Source: Variovorax dokdonensis
GTDB taxonomy: Bacteria > Pseudomonadota > Gammaproteobacteria > Burkholderiales > Burkholderiaceae_C
NCBI RefSeq assembly: GCF_030316895.1
Contig: NZ_JASZYV010000006.1
Span: 124,001 to 188,000 of the forward strand
Length of the DNA stretch: 64,000 nucleotides
Direction: 5' to 3'
A program made the position numbers and the translations under genes. Below, one piece after another: positions 22,166 through 33,190 of the stretch. Numbering within the stretch: the first letter of the stretch is position 1; each line of letters begins with the position of its first letter. The notes beneath the pieces were generated by a model. It saw only the letters and a program-made list of their open reading frames with translations. It did not search any database and had not been told where the DNA came from.

Positions 22166-24031
22166 GTGGCGGCTTGTGAGCCCGTCGACTGGGGCGTGGA
22201 TGGGCTGCCGCGAAGCGCGCGTTTCGACGACATCTACCACTCGAGCAGCGGTGCATTGGCGCAGGCGCGCCATGTGTTTTTGGGCGGCTGCCGAATCCCG
22301 CAGGCATGGGCGGGTCAAGCGCGCTGGACCGTCCTCGAAACCGGCTTCGGCCTCGGCCTGAACTTTCTTGCCACCTGGCTGGCGTGGAAGAACGATGCCG
22401 CGCGAGCGCAGATCCTGCATTTCGTGTCTGTCGAGGCCTACCCGGTCGCCGCCGACGATCTTCGCCGCGCCGCACAGGCTTATCCGGAACTGGCCGGGCT
22501 CGCGGAAGAACTGGCCGCGCAATGGCATGGCCTGCTGCCCGGCGTCCATCGCCTTTGGTTCGAGCGCGGACAGGTCCTGCTGACGCTGTGCATCGGCGAT
22601 GCGCATGCGCAGCTGCGCACCCTTGCCCATTTCGATGCCGACAGCATCTTCCTCGACGGATTCAGTCCGGCACGCAATCCGCAGATGTGGTCCCCTCCAC
22701 TGCTCAAGGCCGTGGCTCGGTTTGCCCGGCGCGGCACGCGGCTCGCGACCTGGTCCATTGCCAGGCCGCTGCGCGACGCATTGACGCCGCTGGGCTTCTC
22801 ATCGGTCAAGGCGCCGGGCCTTCCGCCCAAGCGCGACCGGCTGGAGGCCTTGTTCGATCCACCGTGGACCCCGAGGCGTTCGCCCGCTTCGCCCGACCGC
22901 ATCGAAGCGCCTGGGCATTGCATGGTCATCGGTGCCGGGCTCGCCGGCGCGGCCGTCGCGGCCAGCCTTGCGCGACGCGGCTGGCAGGTGACGGTGCTCG
23001 AAGCCGGAGCTCATGCGGCTGCTGGCGCCTCCGGCTTGCCGGTCGGACTGATGGCGCCGCACTGTTCACCCGACGACGCACTGATGTCGCGGCTGACTCG
23101 CGCGGGCATCCGCGCCACTTGGCAACAGCTTGCCGCCACTTTGAAATCGGGCGTGGACTGGTCACCGACCGGTGCACTCGAACGGCGCGAAGGCCCGATT
23201 CGGATGCCCGCCGACTGGCAAGCCGACGGGCCGAATGAATCCTGGATCGCCGATCCGCAGCGCATGCAGGCCGCTGGCCTGCCCGCACAGGCGCCCGCGA
23301 TCTGGCACGCCCGCGCCGCGTGGGTGCGACCGGCGCGGCTGGTGCAGGCATGGCTCGATCAGCCGGGCGTGTCCCTGCTCACCCAAGCCCCGGTGGCCGC
23401 GCTTTCGCGCGTTGCCGGCGACCGCGCCGACGCCTGGCAGGCCAACGACCAAGCCGGCCGAACACTCGCGCGCGCGGATCGCGTGGTCATTGCCTGCGGC
23501 GTGGACAGCACATGGCTGGCTCCGCAGTTGCCGCTTCACGTCGTGCGAGGCCAGGTCCTGATGGGCTCCGGCCCGATCGCGGATGGGGTTCAAGCGCAGC
23601 CGCATCCCGTCAACGGCAATGGCCACCTCATCACGAACGTGCCGGAGGGCGACGACGCGTTCTGGCTGGCAGGTTCCACGTACGTGCGTGGCGACACCTC
23701 GCGCGAACTGCGCGAGGCCGAAACTCTGGTCAACCTGGATCGCCTGGGCGAGCTGCATCCTGGCGCAGCGGCACAAGCGATGGCCGCGCATCGGCAAGGG
23801 CTGTTGCGCGCGTGGGCCGGCCTTCGCTGCGTGAGCCGCGACCGCCGCCCGCTCGTCGGGCCAGCCGCCCCTCTCGACCCGCAAGGCCCGTGGATTTGCA
23901 CTGCGCTCGGCTCGCGCGGGCTCAGCTTCGCGGCCCTGTGCGCCGAAAGCCTGGCCGCACGCTGGCACGGCGAGCCATTGCCGCTACAGTCCGCCCTGGC
24001 AGAAGCGCTGGACACAAGACGCACGGCCTGA
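22166..24031 (+). CDS. mnmC: Bifunctional tRNA wobble-uridine modification enzyme MnmC
   Basis: A 621-residue two-domain enzyme finishing the 5-methylaminomethyl(-2-thio)uridine modification at tRNA wobble positions. The N-terminal methyltransferase (about 1-240) has ETGFGLGLNFLATW and DSIFLDGFSPARNPQMW. The C-terminal FAD oxidoreductase starts with the Rossmann motif VIGAGLAGAAVAASLARRGW near residue 254. The start is GTG. It lies 27 bases after yggX. Length and domain order are normal for the family. Confidence 0.95.
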   Translation: MAACEPVDWGVDGLPRSARFDDIYHSSSGALAQARHVFLGGCRIPQAWAGQARWTVLETGFGLGLNFLATWLAWKNDAARAQILHFVSVEAYPVAADDLRRAAQAYPELAGLAEELAAQWHGLLPGVHRLWFERGQVLLTLCIGDAHAQLRTLAHFDADSIFLDGFSPARNPQMWSPPLLKAVARFARRGTRLATWSIARPLRDALTPLGFSSVKAPGLPPKRDRLEALFDPPWTPRRSPASPDRIEAPGHCMVIGAGLAGAAVAASLARRGWQVTVLEAGAHAAAGASGLPVGLMAPHCSPDDALMSRLTRAGIRATWQQLAATLKSGVDWSPTGALERREGPIRMPADWQADGPNESWIADPQRMQAAGLPAQAPAIWHARAAWVRPARLVQAWLDQPGVSLLTQAPVAALSRVAGDRADAWQANDQAGRTLARADRVVIACGVDSTWLAPQLPLHVVRGQVLMGSGPIADGVQAQPHPVNGNGHLITNVPEGDDAFWLAGSTYVRGDTSRELREAETLVNLDRLGELHPGAAAQAMAAHRQGLLRAWAGLRCVSRDRRPLVGPAAPLDPQGPWICTALGSRGLSFAALCAESLAARWHGEPLPLQSALAEALDTRRTA

Positions 24032-24088
24032 AGGCCCTGCTGCCCTTTCACCGTCACACGCCGCCGGTGTACGCACCGCCGCCCCATC

Positions 24089-24991
24089 ATGCCCACCTGC
24101 TACGACATCACACACACGACGATCTATCGCTACAAGGAACCGGTCGGATTCGGGCTGCATCGCGTCATGTTCCGACCCCGCGACAGCCACGACCTTCGTG
24201 TGCTGGCCACCGACCTGCAGGTCAGCCCAACTGCAAGCATCCGGCTGATCCAGGACCCGCACTCGAATTCGGTCGCCCTGGTGCAGCCCCTCGAAGATGC
24301 GACCGAGCTGCGCATCGTGTGCGCCTTCCGCATCGAGCATGTGCCCACGACGGCCGACCAGCTCGAACTGGACCCGACAGCGCGATACCTACCCTTCTCC
24401 TATGCGGTGCGCGACCACGTGGACCTGGAGCGCTACCTGCGCCCGCACCATGACGACCCCGACGGCACCTTGATGACCTGGGCGCGACAGTTCCTCGACG
24501 GCGAAGGCGACAGCAGCCATCGCACGCACGACGTGCTGGGCCGCATGAATGCCTTCATCCGCGCGAACTTCAAGTACGAGGTCCGCAACGAAGAAGGCAC
24601 GCAGGACCCGCTCACCACGCTGGAGCGCGGCAGCGGCAGTTGCCGCGACTACGCGCTGCTGATGATGGAGGCATCGCGCAGGCTCGGCATTGCGGCGCGC
24701 TTTGTCTCGGGCTATCTGTATGACGCCGCGCTCGATCCCGGCAACGCGCCCGAAGGCTCGGCGTCGGTCAGCGGCGCCGGCTCGACGCACGCCTGGCTTC
24801 AGGTCTACCTGCCTGGTGCGGGCTGGGTGGCTTTCGATCCGACCAACAACCTCATGGGCGGCGCACAGCTCATTCGTGTCGGCGTCGCACGCGACCCGGC
24901 CTCGGCGACGCCGCTGTCGGGCTCCTGGTACGGCGAGTCGGATGCCTACCTCGGTATGGAAGTCACGGTGGACGTCCGGCGCATCGTCTGA
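24089..24991 (+). CDS. Transglutaminase-like cysteine protease family protein
   Basis: A 300-residue protein with an N-terminal bacterial transglutaminase-associated domain (YDITHTTIYRY) and a C-terminal transglutaminase-like fold. The catalytic triad is intact: Cys185 (GSGSCRDYA), His234 (THAWLQVY) and Asp250 (FDPTNN). Such bacterial proteins usually act as peptidases or amidohydrolases rather than cross-linkers. There is no signal peptide, so it is cytosolic. Its neighbours give no hint of substrate. Confidence 0.88.
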   Translation: MPTCYDITHTTIYRYKEPVGFGLHRVMFRPRDSHDLRVLATDLQVSPTASIRLIQDPHSNSVALVQPLEDATELRIVCAFRIEHVPTTADQLELDPTARYLPFSYAVRDHVDLERYLRPHHDDPDGTLMTWARQFLDGEGDSSHRTHDVLGRMNAFIRANFKYEVRNEEGTQDPLTTLERGSGSCRDYALLMMEASRRLGIAARFVSGYLYDAALDPGNAPEGSASVSGAGSTHAWLQVYLPGAGWVAFDPTNNLMGGAQLIRVGVARDPASATPLSGSWYGESDAYLGMEVTVDVRRIV

Positions 24992-25147
24992 GCCAAGCGC
25001 TGGTCGCACGGGGCGACGAAGCAAGTGGGAAAGTTGCAATTAGTCCGGGGTTGTCACGGATATGTTGCAAACGATGACGCCGATAGAGTCAGGGGCATCG
25101 CCGCGCCCGACGAAGGCGCATCCCATCCCACAAGGACGAGCACCCCA

Positions 25148-26130
25148 ATGAAGACTTCTTCCCAGACATTTCGCCCCAATCGCCGCCAGGTCGTGCTGAG
25201 CACGCTCGGCGGCCTGGCCGCATATGGCGCCAGCGTTCCGGCCTGGGCGCAGCAGAAGTTCGTCAACATCCTGACCGGCGGACAAAGCGGCGTGTACTAC
25301 CCGATGGGCGTCGCGCTTTCGCAGATCTTCGACAAGGCCATTGCCGGCAGCAAGGTGACGGTGCAGTCCACCAAGGCATCCGCCGAAAACCTGAACCTGT
25401 TGCAGGCCGGGCGCGGCGAATTGGCCTTCACATTGGCCGATGCGCTGTCGGACGGCTGGAAAGGCAACAAGGATGCTGGTTTCAACGCGCCATTGAACAA
25501 GCTTCGCGCGGTGGCCGGGATCTATTCCAACTACATCCAGATCGTGGCCAGTGCCGATTCGGGCATCAAGACCCTGGCCGATCTGAAGGGCAAGCGCATC
25601 TCGGTGGGTGCGCCCAAGTCGGGCACCGAACTGAACGCCCGCGCCATCCTGAAGGCGGCGGGTCTGGCCTATTCCGATTTCGGCAAGGTCGAGTACCTGC
25701 CTTTCGGCGAGTCGGTCGAACTGATGAAGAACCGCCAGCTTGACGTCACGCTGCAATCGGCGGGCCTGGGTGTTTCTTCCATCCGCGATCTGGCCACCAG
25801 CATCAAGATCGTGGTGGTGCCGATTCCGGCCGACGTGATCGCCAAGGTGGGCGACGCCGCCTACCAGCCGGCCACCATCCCGGCCAAGACCTACGACGGG
25901 CAAGACGCCGACACCCCCACCTGCGCGATCAAGAACTTCCTGGTCACGCACCAGGGCGTGTCCGACGACGTGGTCTACGCCATGACCAAGAGCATGTTCG
26001 AACACCTTGACCAGCTGGTCGCCGCTCACAACGCGGCCAAGGGCATCAAGCGCGAGACTGCGACCAGCGGCACCACGGTGCCCTTCCACCCCGGCGCGCA
26101 GAAGTACTACCGCGAAGTCGGCCTCCTCAA

Positions 26131-26134
<4 letters not shown>
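25148..26134 (+). CDS. TAXI-family TRAP transporter solute-binding protein
   Basis: A 328-residue periplasmic binding protein of the TRAP-associated extracytoplasmic immunogenic protein family. The signal peptide carries a Tat-like twin arginine (NRRQVV, 11-16) and ends at about residue 34. The mature start FVNILTGGQSGVYYPMG is the family hallmark. The frame is open from 25025, but the ATG at 25148 follows an AAGGA site and starts the signal peptide. The substrate is unknown; TAXI systems commonly carry small organic acids. Its stop overlaps the permease start (ATGA). Confidence 0.93.
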
Positions 26135-28173
<2,039 letters not shown>

Positions 28174-28184
28174 GTCGCGCGCGA

Positions 28185-28589
28185 ATGCCCGTCGCCACGG
28201 TGGCAGCGCTGTGCATGGCGGCCGGCACCTATGCCGTCCGCCTGCCGGTCGACCGCTTCACGCTGCAATGGACCCATTCGATCGAGAAGATCGAATGGGA
28301 CGAGGACTACCGCGTTGCCGGCCACTGGCTCGTGATCACCGGCGCCCGCATCCGCGGTTCCGGCGCCGGCATGGATCCGCCGCCGCAAGCGCGGCTCGAC
28401 CACGGCATCTGGCACTACACACTCGACGATCCCTGGCGCAAGGAAGTGGTGCTGGCGCGGTCCGAATTCGTCCCCGACTACCGCCTGTGCATGAAGGGCC
28501 GCTGCCGCCCGCTGTCCGACTGGATACCGATCAGCGCCGGCCCAACGACGCTGACTGCCTGCACCGGCACCGCGACGTCAGGGCGCTGA
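28185..28589 (+). CDS. DUF1850 protein, TAXI-TRAP partner
   Basis: A 134-residue protein with a short hydrophobic N-terminus and the DUF1850 pattern FTLQWTHSIEKIEWDEDYRV. DUF1850 proteins are repeatedly found beside TAXI-TRAP permeases, as here 11 bases downstream, and may be an accessory subunit. No biochemical role is known to me. The 3' end overlaps the convergent HPP-CBS gene by 12 bases. Confidence 0.8.
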   Translation: MPVATVAALCMAAGTYAVRLPVDRFTLQWTHSIEKIEWDEDYRVAGHWLVITGARIRGSGAGMDPPPQARLDHGIWHYTLDDPWRKEVVLARSEFVPDYRLCMKGRCRPLSDWIPISAGPTTLTACTGTATSGR

Positions 28590-29753
28590 GTCGGAAGCGC
28601 CGTCCTGCTCTGCCTTGAAGACGGCCGCCACCAGGTCGGACTGCGTCATGATCCCCACCAACCGCTGCGCTTCATCGACGATCGGGATGTGATGGTGGCC
28701 GGTGCTGCCGAACAGCGGCACCAGGTCCACCAGCGCACGATCCGATCGAGCCACCCGCACGCGGCGGGTCATGATCTGACCGACCACGTCGGGCTTGCTG
28801 GAATTGACCGTCCGCGTCCAGCGGATGAGGTTTTTCAGGCGCGCATCGAAGCCTTCGTGCAGGTCGAGATCGGCCGCCTTCAGAAAATCCGCCAGCGTGA
28901 CAATGCCGGCGATCCGCCCTGCCCGGTCCACCACCGGCAACGCCTTGATGTGCTTTTGCCGCAGCAGCGCCCAGGCTTCCTGCAGCGGCGTTCCGAACCC
29001 CACCGTGACCACATCGCGCGACATGATGTCCGAGCACGGGGTGTTGGCGAGCATGCGCTGGTAGCCCGCCAGTCGCGTGTGGCCGAGCAGCGCGAGCAGA
29101 TCGTCGCGCGGCACGTCGAGCACCTGGTTGTAGTGCGCCAGCACGGCATCCAGGTCGTTCTCGGTGGCGCTGCGGGTGGCGGCCGGTCCCGGCGCCTGCG
29201 CATGCGGATAGCGTCGGCCCGTGGCGCTGTTCCAGATGATGCCCACCGACACCATCAGCAGCGTATTGACGAGCACGGGCGCCAGCGCGACGTGCGGATC
29301 GGTCACGCCGCCCAACACCATCATGAGCGCACTGGCTCCACCGGGCGGATGCAGGCAGCGCAGGCTGAACATGAGTGCGATGGCCAGGCCGACCGCGACG
29401 CCGGCGGCCAGGTCCACCGGCGCGATCCAGTTCGCGCAGGCAATGCCGACCAGGGCCGACAAGGTGTTGCCGCCCACCACGGCCCAAGGCTGGGCCAACG
29501 GACTGGCCGGCACCGCGAAGATCAGGACCGCGCTCGCGCCCATGGGCGCCACGATCCACAGGGCTTGCGTGCCCAGGCCGGCAGTGTGGCAGACGGCAGC
29601 CGTGATGCCGATACCCAGCAACGCGCCGAAGGCCGCGCGCAGCCGCTCGCGGCCATCGACCCGGAGTTGCGCGGGCCTAAAGGCGCGCAGCCATTGCCGC
29701 ACGGCCTGCCAGCGGGACTCGGCTTGGGTGGAGGAGATGAGTGAAGTGGCCAT
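28578..29753 (-). CDS. HPP-domain membrane protein with tandem CBS domains
   Basis: A 391-residue protein. The N-terminal part (about 40-185) is the HPP family membrane domain, with the name-giving HPPGGASALMMVLGG. The cytosolic C-terminal half has two CBS domains (about 240-300 and 325-385), which usually bind adenine nucleotides and gate a partner domain. HPP proteins have been linked to nitrite transport in plastids and cyanobacteria. The role here is not shown. The frame opens to 29912, but the ATG at 29753 is chosen from the N-terminus. It is divergent from cysI; their promoters share 29754-30069. Confidence 0.85.
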   Translation of the reverse strand: MATSLISSTQAESRWQAVRQWLRAFRPAQLRVDGRERLRAAFGALLGIGITAAVCHTAGLGTQALWIVAPMGASAVLIFAVPASPLAQPWAVVGGNTLSALVGIACANWIAPVDLAAGVAVGLAIALMFSLRCLHPPGGASALMMVLGGVTDPHVALAPVLVNTLLMVSVGIIWNSATGRRYPHAQAPGPAATRSATENDLDAVLAHYNQVLDVPRDDLLALLGHTRLAGYQRMLANTPCSDIMSRDVVTVGFGTPLQEAWALLRQKHIKALPVVDRAGRIAGIVTLADFLKAADLDLHEGFDARLKNLIRWTRTVNSSKPDVVGQIMTRRVRVARSDRALVDLVPLFGSTGHHHIPIVDEAQRLVGIMTQSDLVAAVFKAEQDGASDSAP

Positions 29754-29948
29754 GAGATGCTTTGCGCCCGAAAGGCGGTCGCATGAATGCCTCTGCGCGG
29801 CCGGTGCGCCGCAAGGCTGAGAGGATCTTCCGTAGGCCGCGATTGTGACAGCGCACCATGATGGGGCGCCTTGCCTCGGGTCAATGACCCATCTGCGCAA
29901 TTGCGCTAGCACCAGTCGCGGCAGTCCACATCCGCGGCGGTGAATAAG

Positions 29949-29963
29949 CTTATGCGCATAACG
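29949..29963 (+). promoter_or_regulatory. Putative CysB-type operator upstream of cysI
   Basis: CTTATGCGCATAACG contains the perfect 12-base palindrome TTATGCGCATAA. The same motif with one mismatch occurs before cysH (32453-32467) and sbp (18323-18337). A candidate minus-10, TAAAGT (30004-30009), lies 40 bases past the motif with TTGGGT (29981-29986) 17 bases before it. An activator bound here would sit just upstream of minus-35, as CysB does. The rest of the 316-base gap (29754-30069) shows no gene. Confidence 0.65.
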
Positions 29964-30069
29964 CGCGAACCAAAATGTAGTTGGGTGGCATGACGACAGC
30001 GTCTAAAGTCGCGGGTCGCTCATGAGCCGGGCGGAGCTGCGCATTTCTCCGCCTTCCAAAGAAGACACG

Positions 30070-31869
30070 ATGTACCAGTACACAGAATTCGATCGCCAGT
30101 TCGTGCGGCAACGCGCCGCGCAATATCGCGACCAGCTCGAACGCTGGCAGAAGGGCAAGATCTCCGAAGACGAGTTCAAGCCGCTTCGCCTGCAGAACGG
30201 TTGGTATGTGCAACGCTACGCGCCGATGCTGCGCGTCGCAGTGCCCTACGGCGAAGTCTCCAGCGCGCAGCTTCGCGTGCTGGCCAGGATCGCCCGCGAA
30301 TACGACGAGCCCGAGGCCGAGGTCTACCGCCTCGCCACCCAGACGCAAGGCGCGCTGGGCACCGCCAAGCTGCCGACGCACTACGCGCACTTCACCACGC
30401 GCCAGAACGTCCAGTACAACTGGATCCCGCTGGCGCGCTCCGCCGATGTGATGGACCTGCTGGCCAGCGTCGACATGCACGGGATCCAGACCAGCGGCAA
30501 CTGCATCCGCAACATCACCAGCGACGAGTTGGCCGGTGTGGCCGAGGACGAAGTGGCCGATCCGCGCCCCTTCGCCGAAATCATGCGCCAGTGGAGCACG
30601 CTGCATCCCGAGTTCGCCTTCCTGCCGCGCAAGTTCAAGATCGCGATCACCGGCGCCGCCGAAGATCGCGCCGCCACCGGCTGGCACGACGTGGGCCTGC
30701 GCCTGCTGAAGAACGAAGCCGGCGAAGTGGGCTTCCAGGTGCGCGTGGGCGGCGGCATGGGCCGCACGCCGATCATCGGCACCGTGCTGCGCGAGTTCCT
30801 GCCCTGGAACCAGATCCTCAACTACCTCGAAGCGGTGGTGCGCGTCTACAACCGCTATGGCCGGCGCGACAACATGTACAAGGCGCGCATCAAGATCCTG
30901 GTGAAGGCAGAGGGCCAGGTCTACATCGATGACGTCGAGGCCGAATACAAGCAGATCGTCGAGCGCGACGGCGCGCCGCACACGATCACGCAGGCCGAGC
31001 TGGACCGCGTTTCGGCGTCCTTCGTGCCTCCGGAGCTGGCCAGCCGCGTCTACCAGCCGCTCGAGCAGACCGAGGTCGAACTGCGCGCGCACGCGCAGGA
31101 AGACCGCATGTTCGAGCGTTGGCTGCAGCGCAACGTGGCCGCCCACAAGAATCCGCTGCTGCGTGCCGTGACGCTGTCCTTCAAGCGCCGCCTGCAGGCA
31201 CCGGGCGATGCATCGGCCGATCAGCTCGATACCGCCGCGCTGCTGGCCGACCGCTTCTCCGCTGGCGAAGCGCGCGTCACGCACGACCAGAACCTGCTGC
31301 TGCCGTGGGTGCATGCGGAAGACCTGCACGCCCTGTGGCTCGCCGCGCGCGAGGCGGGTTTTGCCAGCAGCAACGTGCAGTTGCTCACCGACATGATCGC
31401 CTGCCCCGGCGGTGATTTCTGCGCGCTGGCCAACGCACGCTCGATCCCCATCGCCGAGGCGATCACCGAGCGCTACCAGGACCTGGACGAGCTCGACGAC
31501 ATCGGCGAGATCGACCTGCACATCAGCGGTTGCATCAATTCGTGCGGGCATCACCACAGTGGTCACATCGGCATCCTGGGCGTCGACAAGGACGGCAAGG
31601 AGTGGTACCAGGTGACCTTGGGCGGTTCGGACGGCTCCGACCTGTCGGGTCCGGCAGGCGCCGGCAAGGTGGTCGGCCCGTCGTTCTCGGCCGTCGAAGT
31701 GCCGGGCGTGATCGAAGCACTGCTGGGCACCTACCGCGACACACGCGCCACGGTCGACGGCCGCCGCGAGAATTTCATCGACACGCTGCGCCGCGTCGGC
31801 CATGAGCCGTTCAAGACCGCCGCCAACGCCGCTCGCCTGAAGGCGCAAGAAGAGGAAGCCCTCGCATGA
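30070..31869 (+). CDS. cysI: Sulfite reductase hemoprotein (ferredoxin-type) CysI
   Basis: A 599-residue siroheme/[4Fe-4S] enzyme reducing sulfite to sulfide. The four cluster cysteines are Cys445 and Cys451 (CPGGDFC) plus Cys488 and Cys492 (CINSC). Two ferredoxin-like halves of the nitrite/sulfite reductase fold are visible, the first with TTRQNVQYNW. The frame is open from 30022; MYQYTEF at 30070 is the better start. No flavoprotein cysJ is present, while a ferredoxin and ferredoxin reductase lie downstream. Its stop overlaps the DUF934 start (ATGA). Confidence 0.94.
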   Translation: MYQYTEFDRQFVRQRAAQYRDQLERWQKGKISEDEFKPLRLQNGWYVQRYAPMLRVAVPYGEVSSAQLRVLARIAREYDEPEAEVYRLATQTQGALGTAKLPTHYAHFTTRQNVQYNWIPLARSADVMDLLASVDMHGIQTSGNCIRNITSDELAGVAEDEVADPRPFAEIMRQWSTLHPEFAFLPRKFKIAITGAAEDRAATGWHDVGLRLLKNEAGEVGFQVRVGGGMGRTPIIGTVLREFLPWNQILNYLEAVVRVYNRYGRRDNMYKARIKILVKAEGQVYIDDVEAEYKQIVERDGAPHTITQAELDRVSASFVPPELASRVYQPLEQTEVELRAHAQEDRMFERWLQRNVAAHKNPLLRAVTLSFKRRLQAPGDASADQLDTAALLADRFSAGEARVTHDQNLLLPWVHAEDLHALWLAAREAGFASSNVQLLTDMIACPGGDFCALANARSIPIAEAITERYQDLDELDDIGEIDLHISGCINSCGHHHSGHIGILGVDKDGKEWYQVTLGGSDGSDLSGPAGAGKVVGPSFSAVEVPGVIEALLGTYRDTRATVDGRRENFIDTLRRVGHEPFKTAANAARLKAQEEEALA

Positions 31870-32258
31870 ACCGCACCCTTCGCATTCTTTCGGTCGAGGA
31901 ACACGTCGACGATGGCGAACCCAATGTCCTGCAGTTGCCCAACGATGCCGATCCGCTCGCCATCGAGGTCTGCCTGTCGGATGTGGATCGCATCGACCTG
32001 GACTTTCCGAAGTTCAGCGACGGCCGGGCCTACAGCCAGGCTTTCCTGCTGCGCCGCCGCCTCGGCTTCACGGGCGACATCCGCGCCACGGGCGACGTGC
32101 TGATCGACCAACTCGTGCAGATGCAGCGCACCGGCTTTTCGAGCGCGGTGCTGCGTGAAGGCGTGGACGTGTCCGACGCGCAGCGCCAGTTCGATCGCTT
32201 CGGCAGCTACTACCAGGGCGATGCCCAGGAAGCGGCGCCGTTGTTCGCGCGCGGCTGA
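31866..32258 (+). CDS. DUF934 protein of the sulfate-reduction operon
   Basis: A 130-residue protein of the DUF934 family, recognised by the DFPKFSDGRAYSQAFLLRRRLGF segment (about residues 44-66) and by its place directly after cysI, where it occurs in many proteobacteria. It has no signal peptide or cysteine motif. A role as an accessory factor for sulfite reductase or siroheme insertion has been proposed from context only. Four-base overlap with cysI; a terminator follows it. Confidence 0.85.
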   Translation: MNRTLRILSVEEHVDDGEPNVLQLPNDADPLAIEVCLSDVDRIDLDFPKFSDGRAYSQAFLLRRRLGFTGDIRATGDVLIDQLVQMQRTGFSSAVLREGVDVSDAQRQFDRFGSYYQGDAQEAAPLFARG

Positions 32259-32295
32259 CGTCGACGGACAGCGCGCCTCTCGTCAAACCAGGCTC

Positions 32296-32333
32296 AGGCC
32301 GCCAATGCTCCTTCGGGCACTGGCGGCCTTTTT
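32296..32333 (+). terminator. Rho-independent terminator after cysI-DUF934
   Basis: A perfect nine-base stem, AGGCCGCCA (32296-32304) with TGGCGGCCT (32321-32329), extends inward by about five more pairs around a CTTC loop and is followed by a run of five T (32329-32333). It separates the cysI unit from cysH-cysD-cysN, which has its own promoter motif. Confidence 0.85.
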
Positions 32334-32452
32334 CATGGCGCAACGCAGCCTCGCGCGGCGCAGCGCTTCCAACAGCATGACGTGCCTGCAGCGCCCTTAT
32401 CCGAAGAAGCCCGGTGGCGGCGCCGCAGGCCGCATGGACATTGGCGCATTTG

Positions 32453-32467
32453 CTTATCCGCATAACG
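32453..32467 (+). promoter_or_regulatory. Putative CysB-type operator upstream of cysH
   Basis: CTTATCCGCATAACG differs at one base from the cysI motif. The similarity continues downstream (GAAC.AAAA in both). A minus-10 candidate TAAAGT (32508-32513) lies exactly 40 bases past the motif, as at cysI, with TTTGCT (32485-32490) 17 bases before it. Identical geometry at two promoters argues for a real operator. CysB as the ligand is inference. Confidence 0.65.
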
Positions 32468-32540
32468 CATGAACTAAAAGTTCGTTTGCTTTCATAAGGG
32501 TCCTCCCTAAAGTCCTGGGTTCCGAGATACATCGAACCCC

Positions 32541-33161
32541 ATGAGCATCGACCTCTCACACGTCAACGCCACGCTCGGCCGCAATGCTGCCGGCCTGGTG
32601 GACTGGGCCCTGGGCCTGGGCCAAAGCGCCATCGTCACCACCAACTTCCGTCCGTTCGAAGCCGTGATCCTGCATCTGGTCACGCAGGCCCGACGCGACG
32701 TTCCGGTAATCTGGATGGACAACGGCTACAACACCGAAGCCACCTATCGGTTCGCCGACGAGGTGACGAAGCAACTGGGCCTGAACCTGCGCATCTATCT
32801 GCCGCTGCGCTCGCGTGCGCACCGCGAAGCAGTCGACGGCCCCACGCCCGCACTGGACAATCCACGCCATGCCGCCTTCACCGAGGAAGTGAAGCTGGAG
32901 CCCTTTGCCCGCGCCCTGCGCGAGACGGCACCCAAGGTCTGGTTCACCGCCCTGCGCGCCACGGACACGGCCGTTCGTGCGCAGATGGAACCGGTGAGCA
33001 TCAACCCTGACGGCCTCATCAAGGTGGCGCCGCTCTTGCATTGGTCGTCCAAGGACCTGTACGAGTACTGCGAGAAGCACGGCCTGCCCAACAACTTCGA
33101 CTATGTGGATCCGACCAAGGGCGAGGACAACCGCGAGTGCGGCCTTCACCTGGCGCACTGA
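32541..33161 (+). CDS. cysH: Divergent (phospho)adenylylsulfate reductase CysH
   Basis: A 206-residue member of the PAPS/APS reductase family, about 40 residues shorter than Escherichia coli CysH. The C-terminal catalytic motif ECGLH is kept (Cys200), and the middle (PVIWMDNGYNTEATYRFADE, VWFTALRA) aligns with the family. It has only one other cysteine (Cys177), so the CC...CxxC ligands of the [4Fe-4S] APS reductases are absent. The usual arginine-rich RREQS-like and SFSLG-like loops are altered. It would have to work cluster-free like PAPS reductase, yet no APS kinase gene is in the window. First gene of cysH-cysD-cysN. Confidence 0.85.
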   Translation: MSIDLSHVNATLGRNAAGLVDWALGLGQSAIVTTNFRPFEAVILHLVTQARRDVPVIWMDNGYNTEATYRFADEVTKQLGLNLRIYLPLRSRAHREAVDGPTPALDNPRHAAFTEEVKLEPFARALRETAPKVWFTALRATDTAVRAQMEPVSINPDGLIKVAPLLHWSSKDLYEYCEKHGLPNNFDYVDPTKGEDNRECGLHLAH

Positions 33162-33190
33162 TCCATTCACCCAAAGACAAAGCATCCTCG

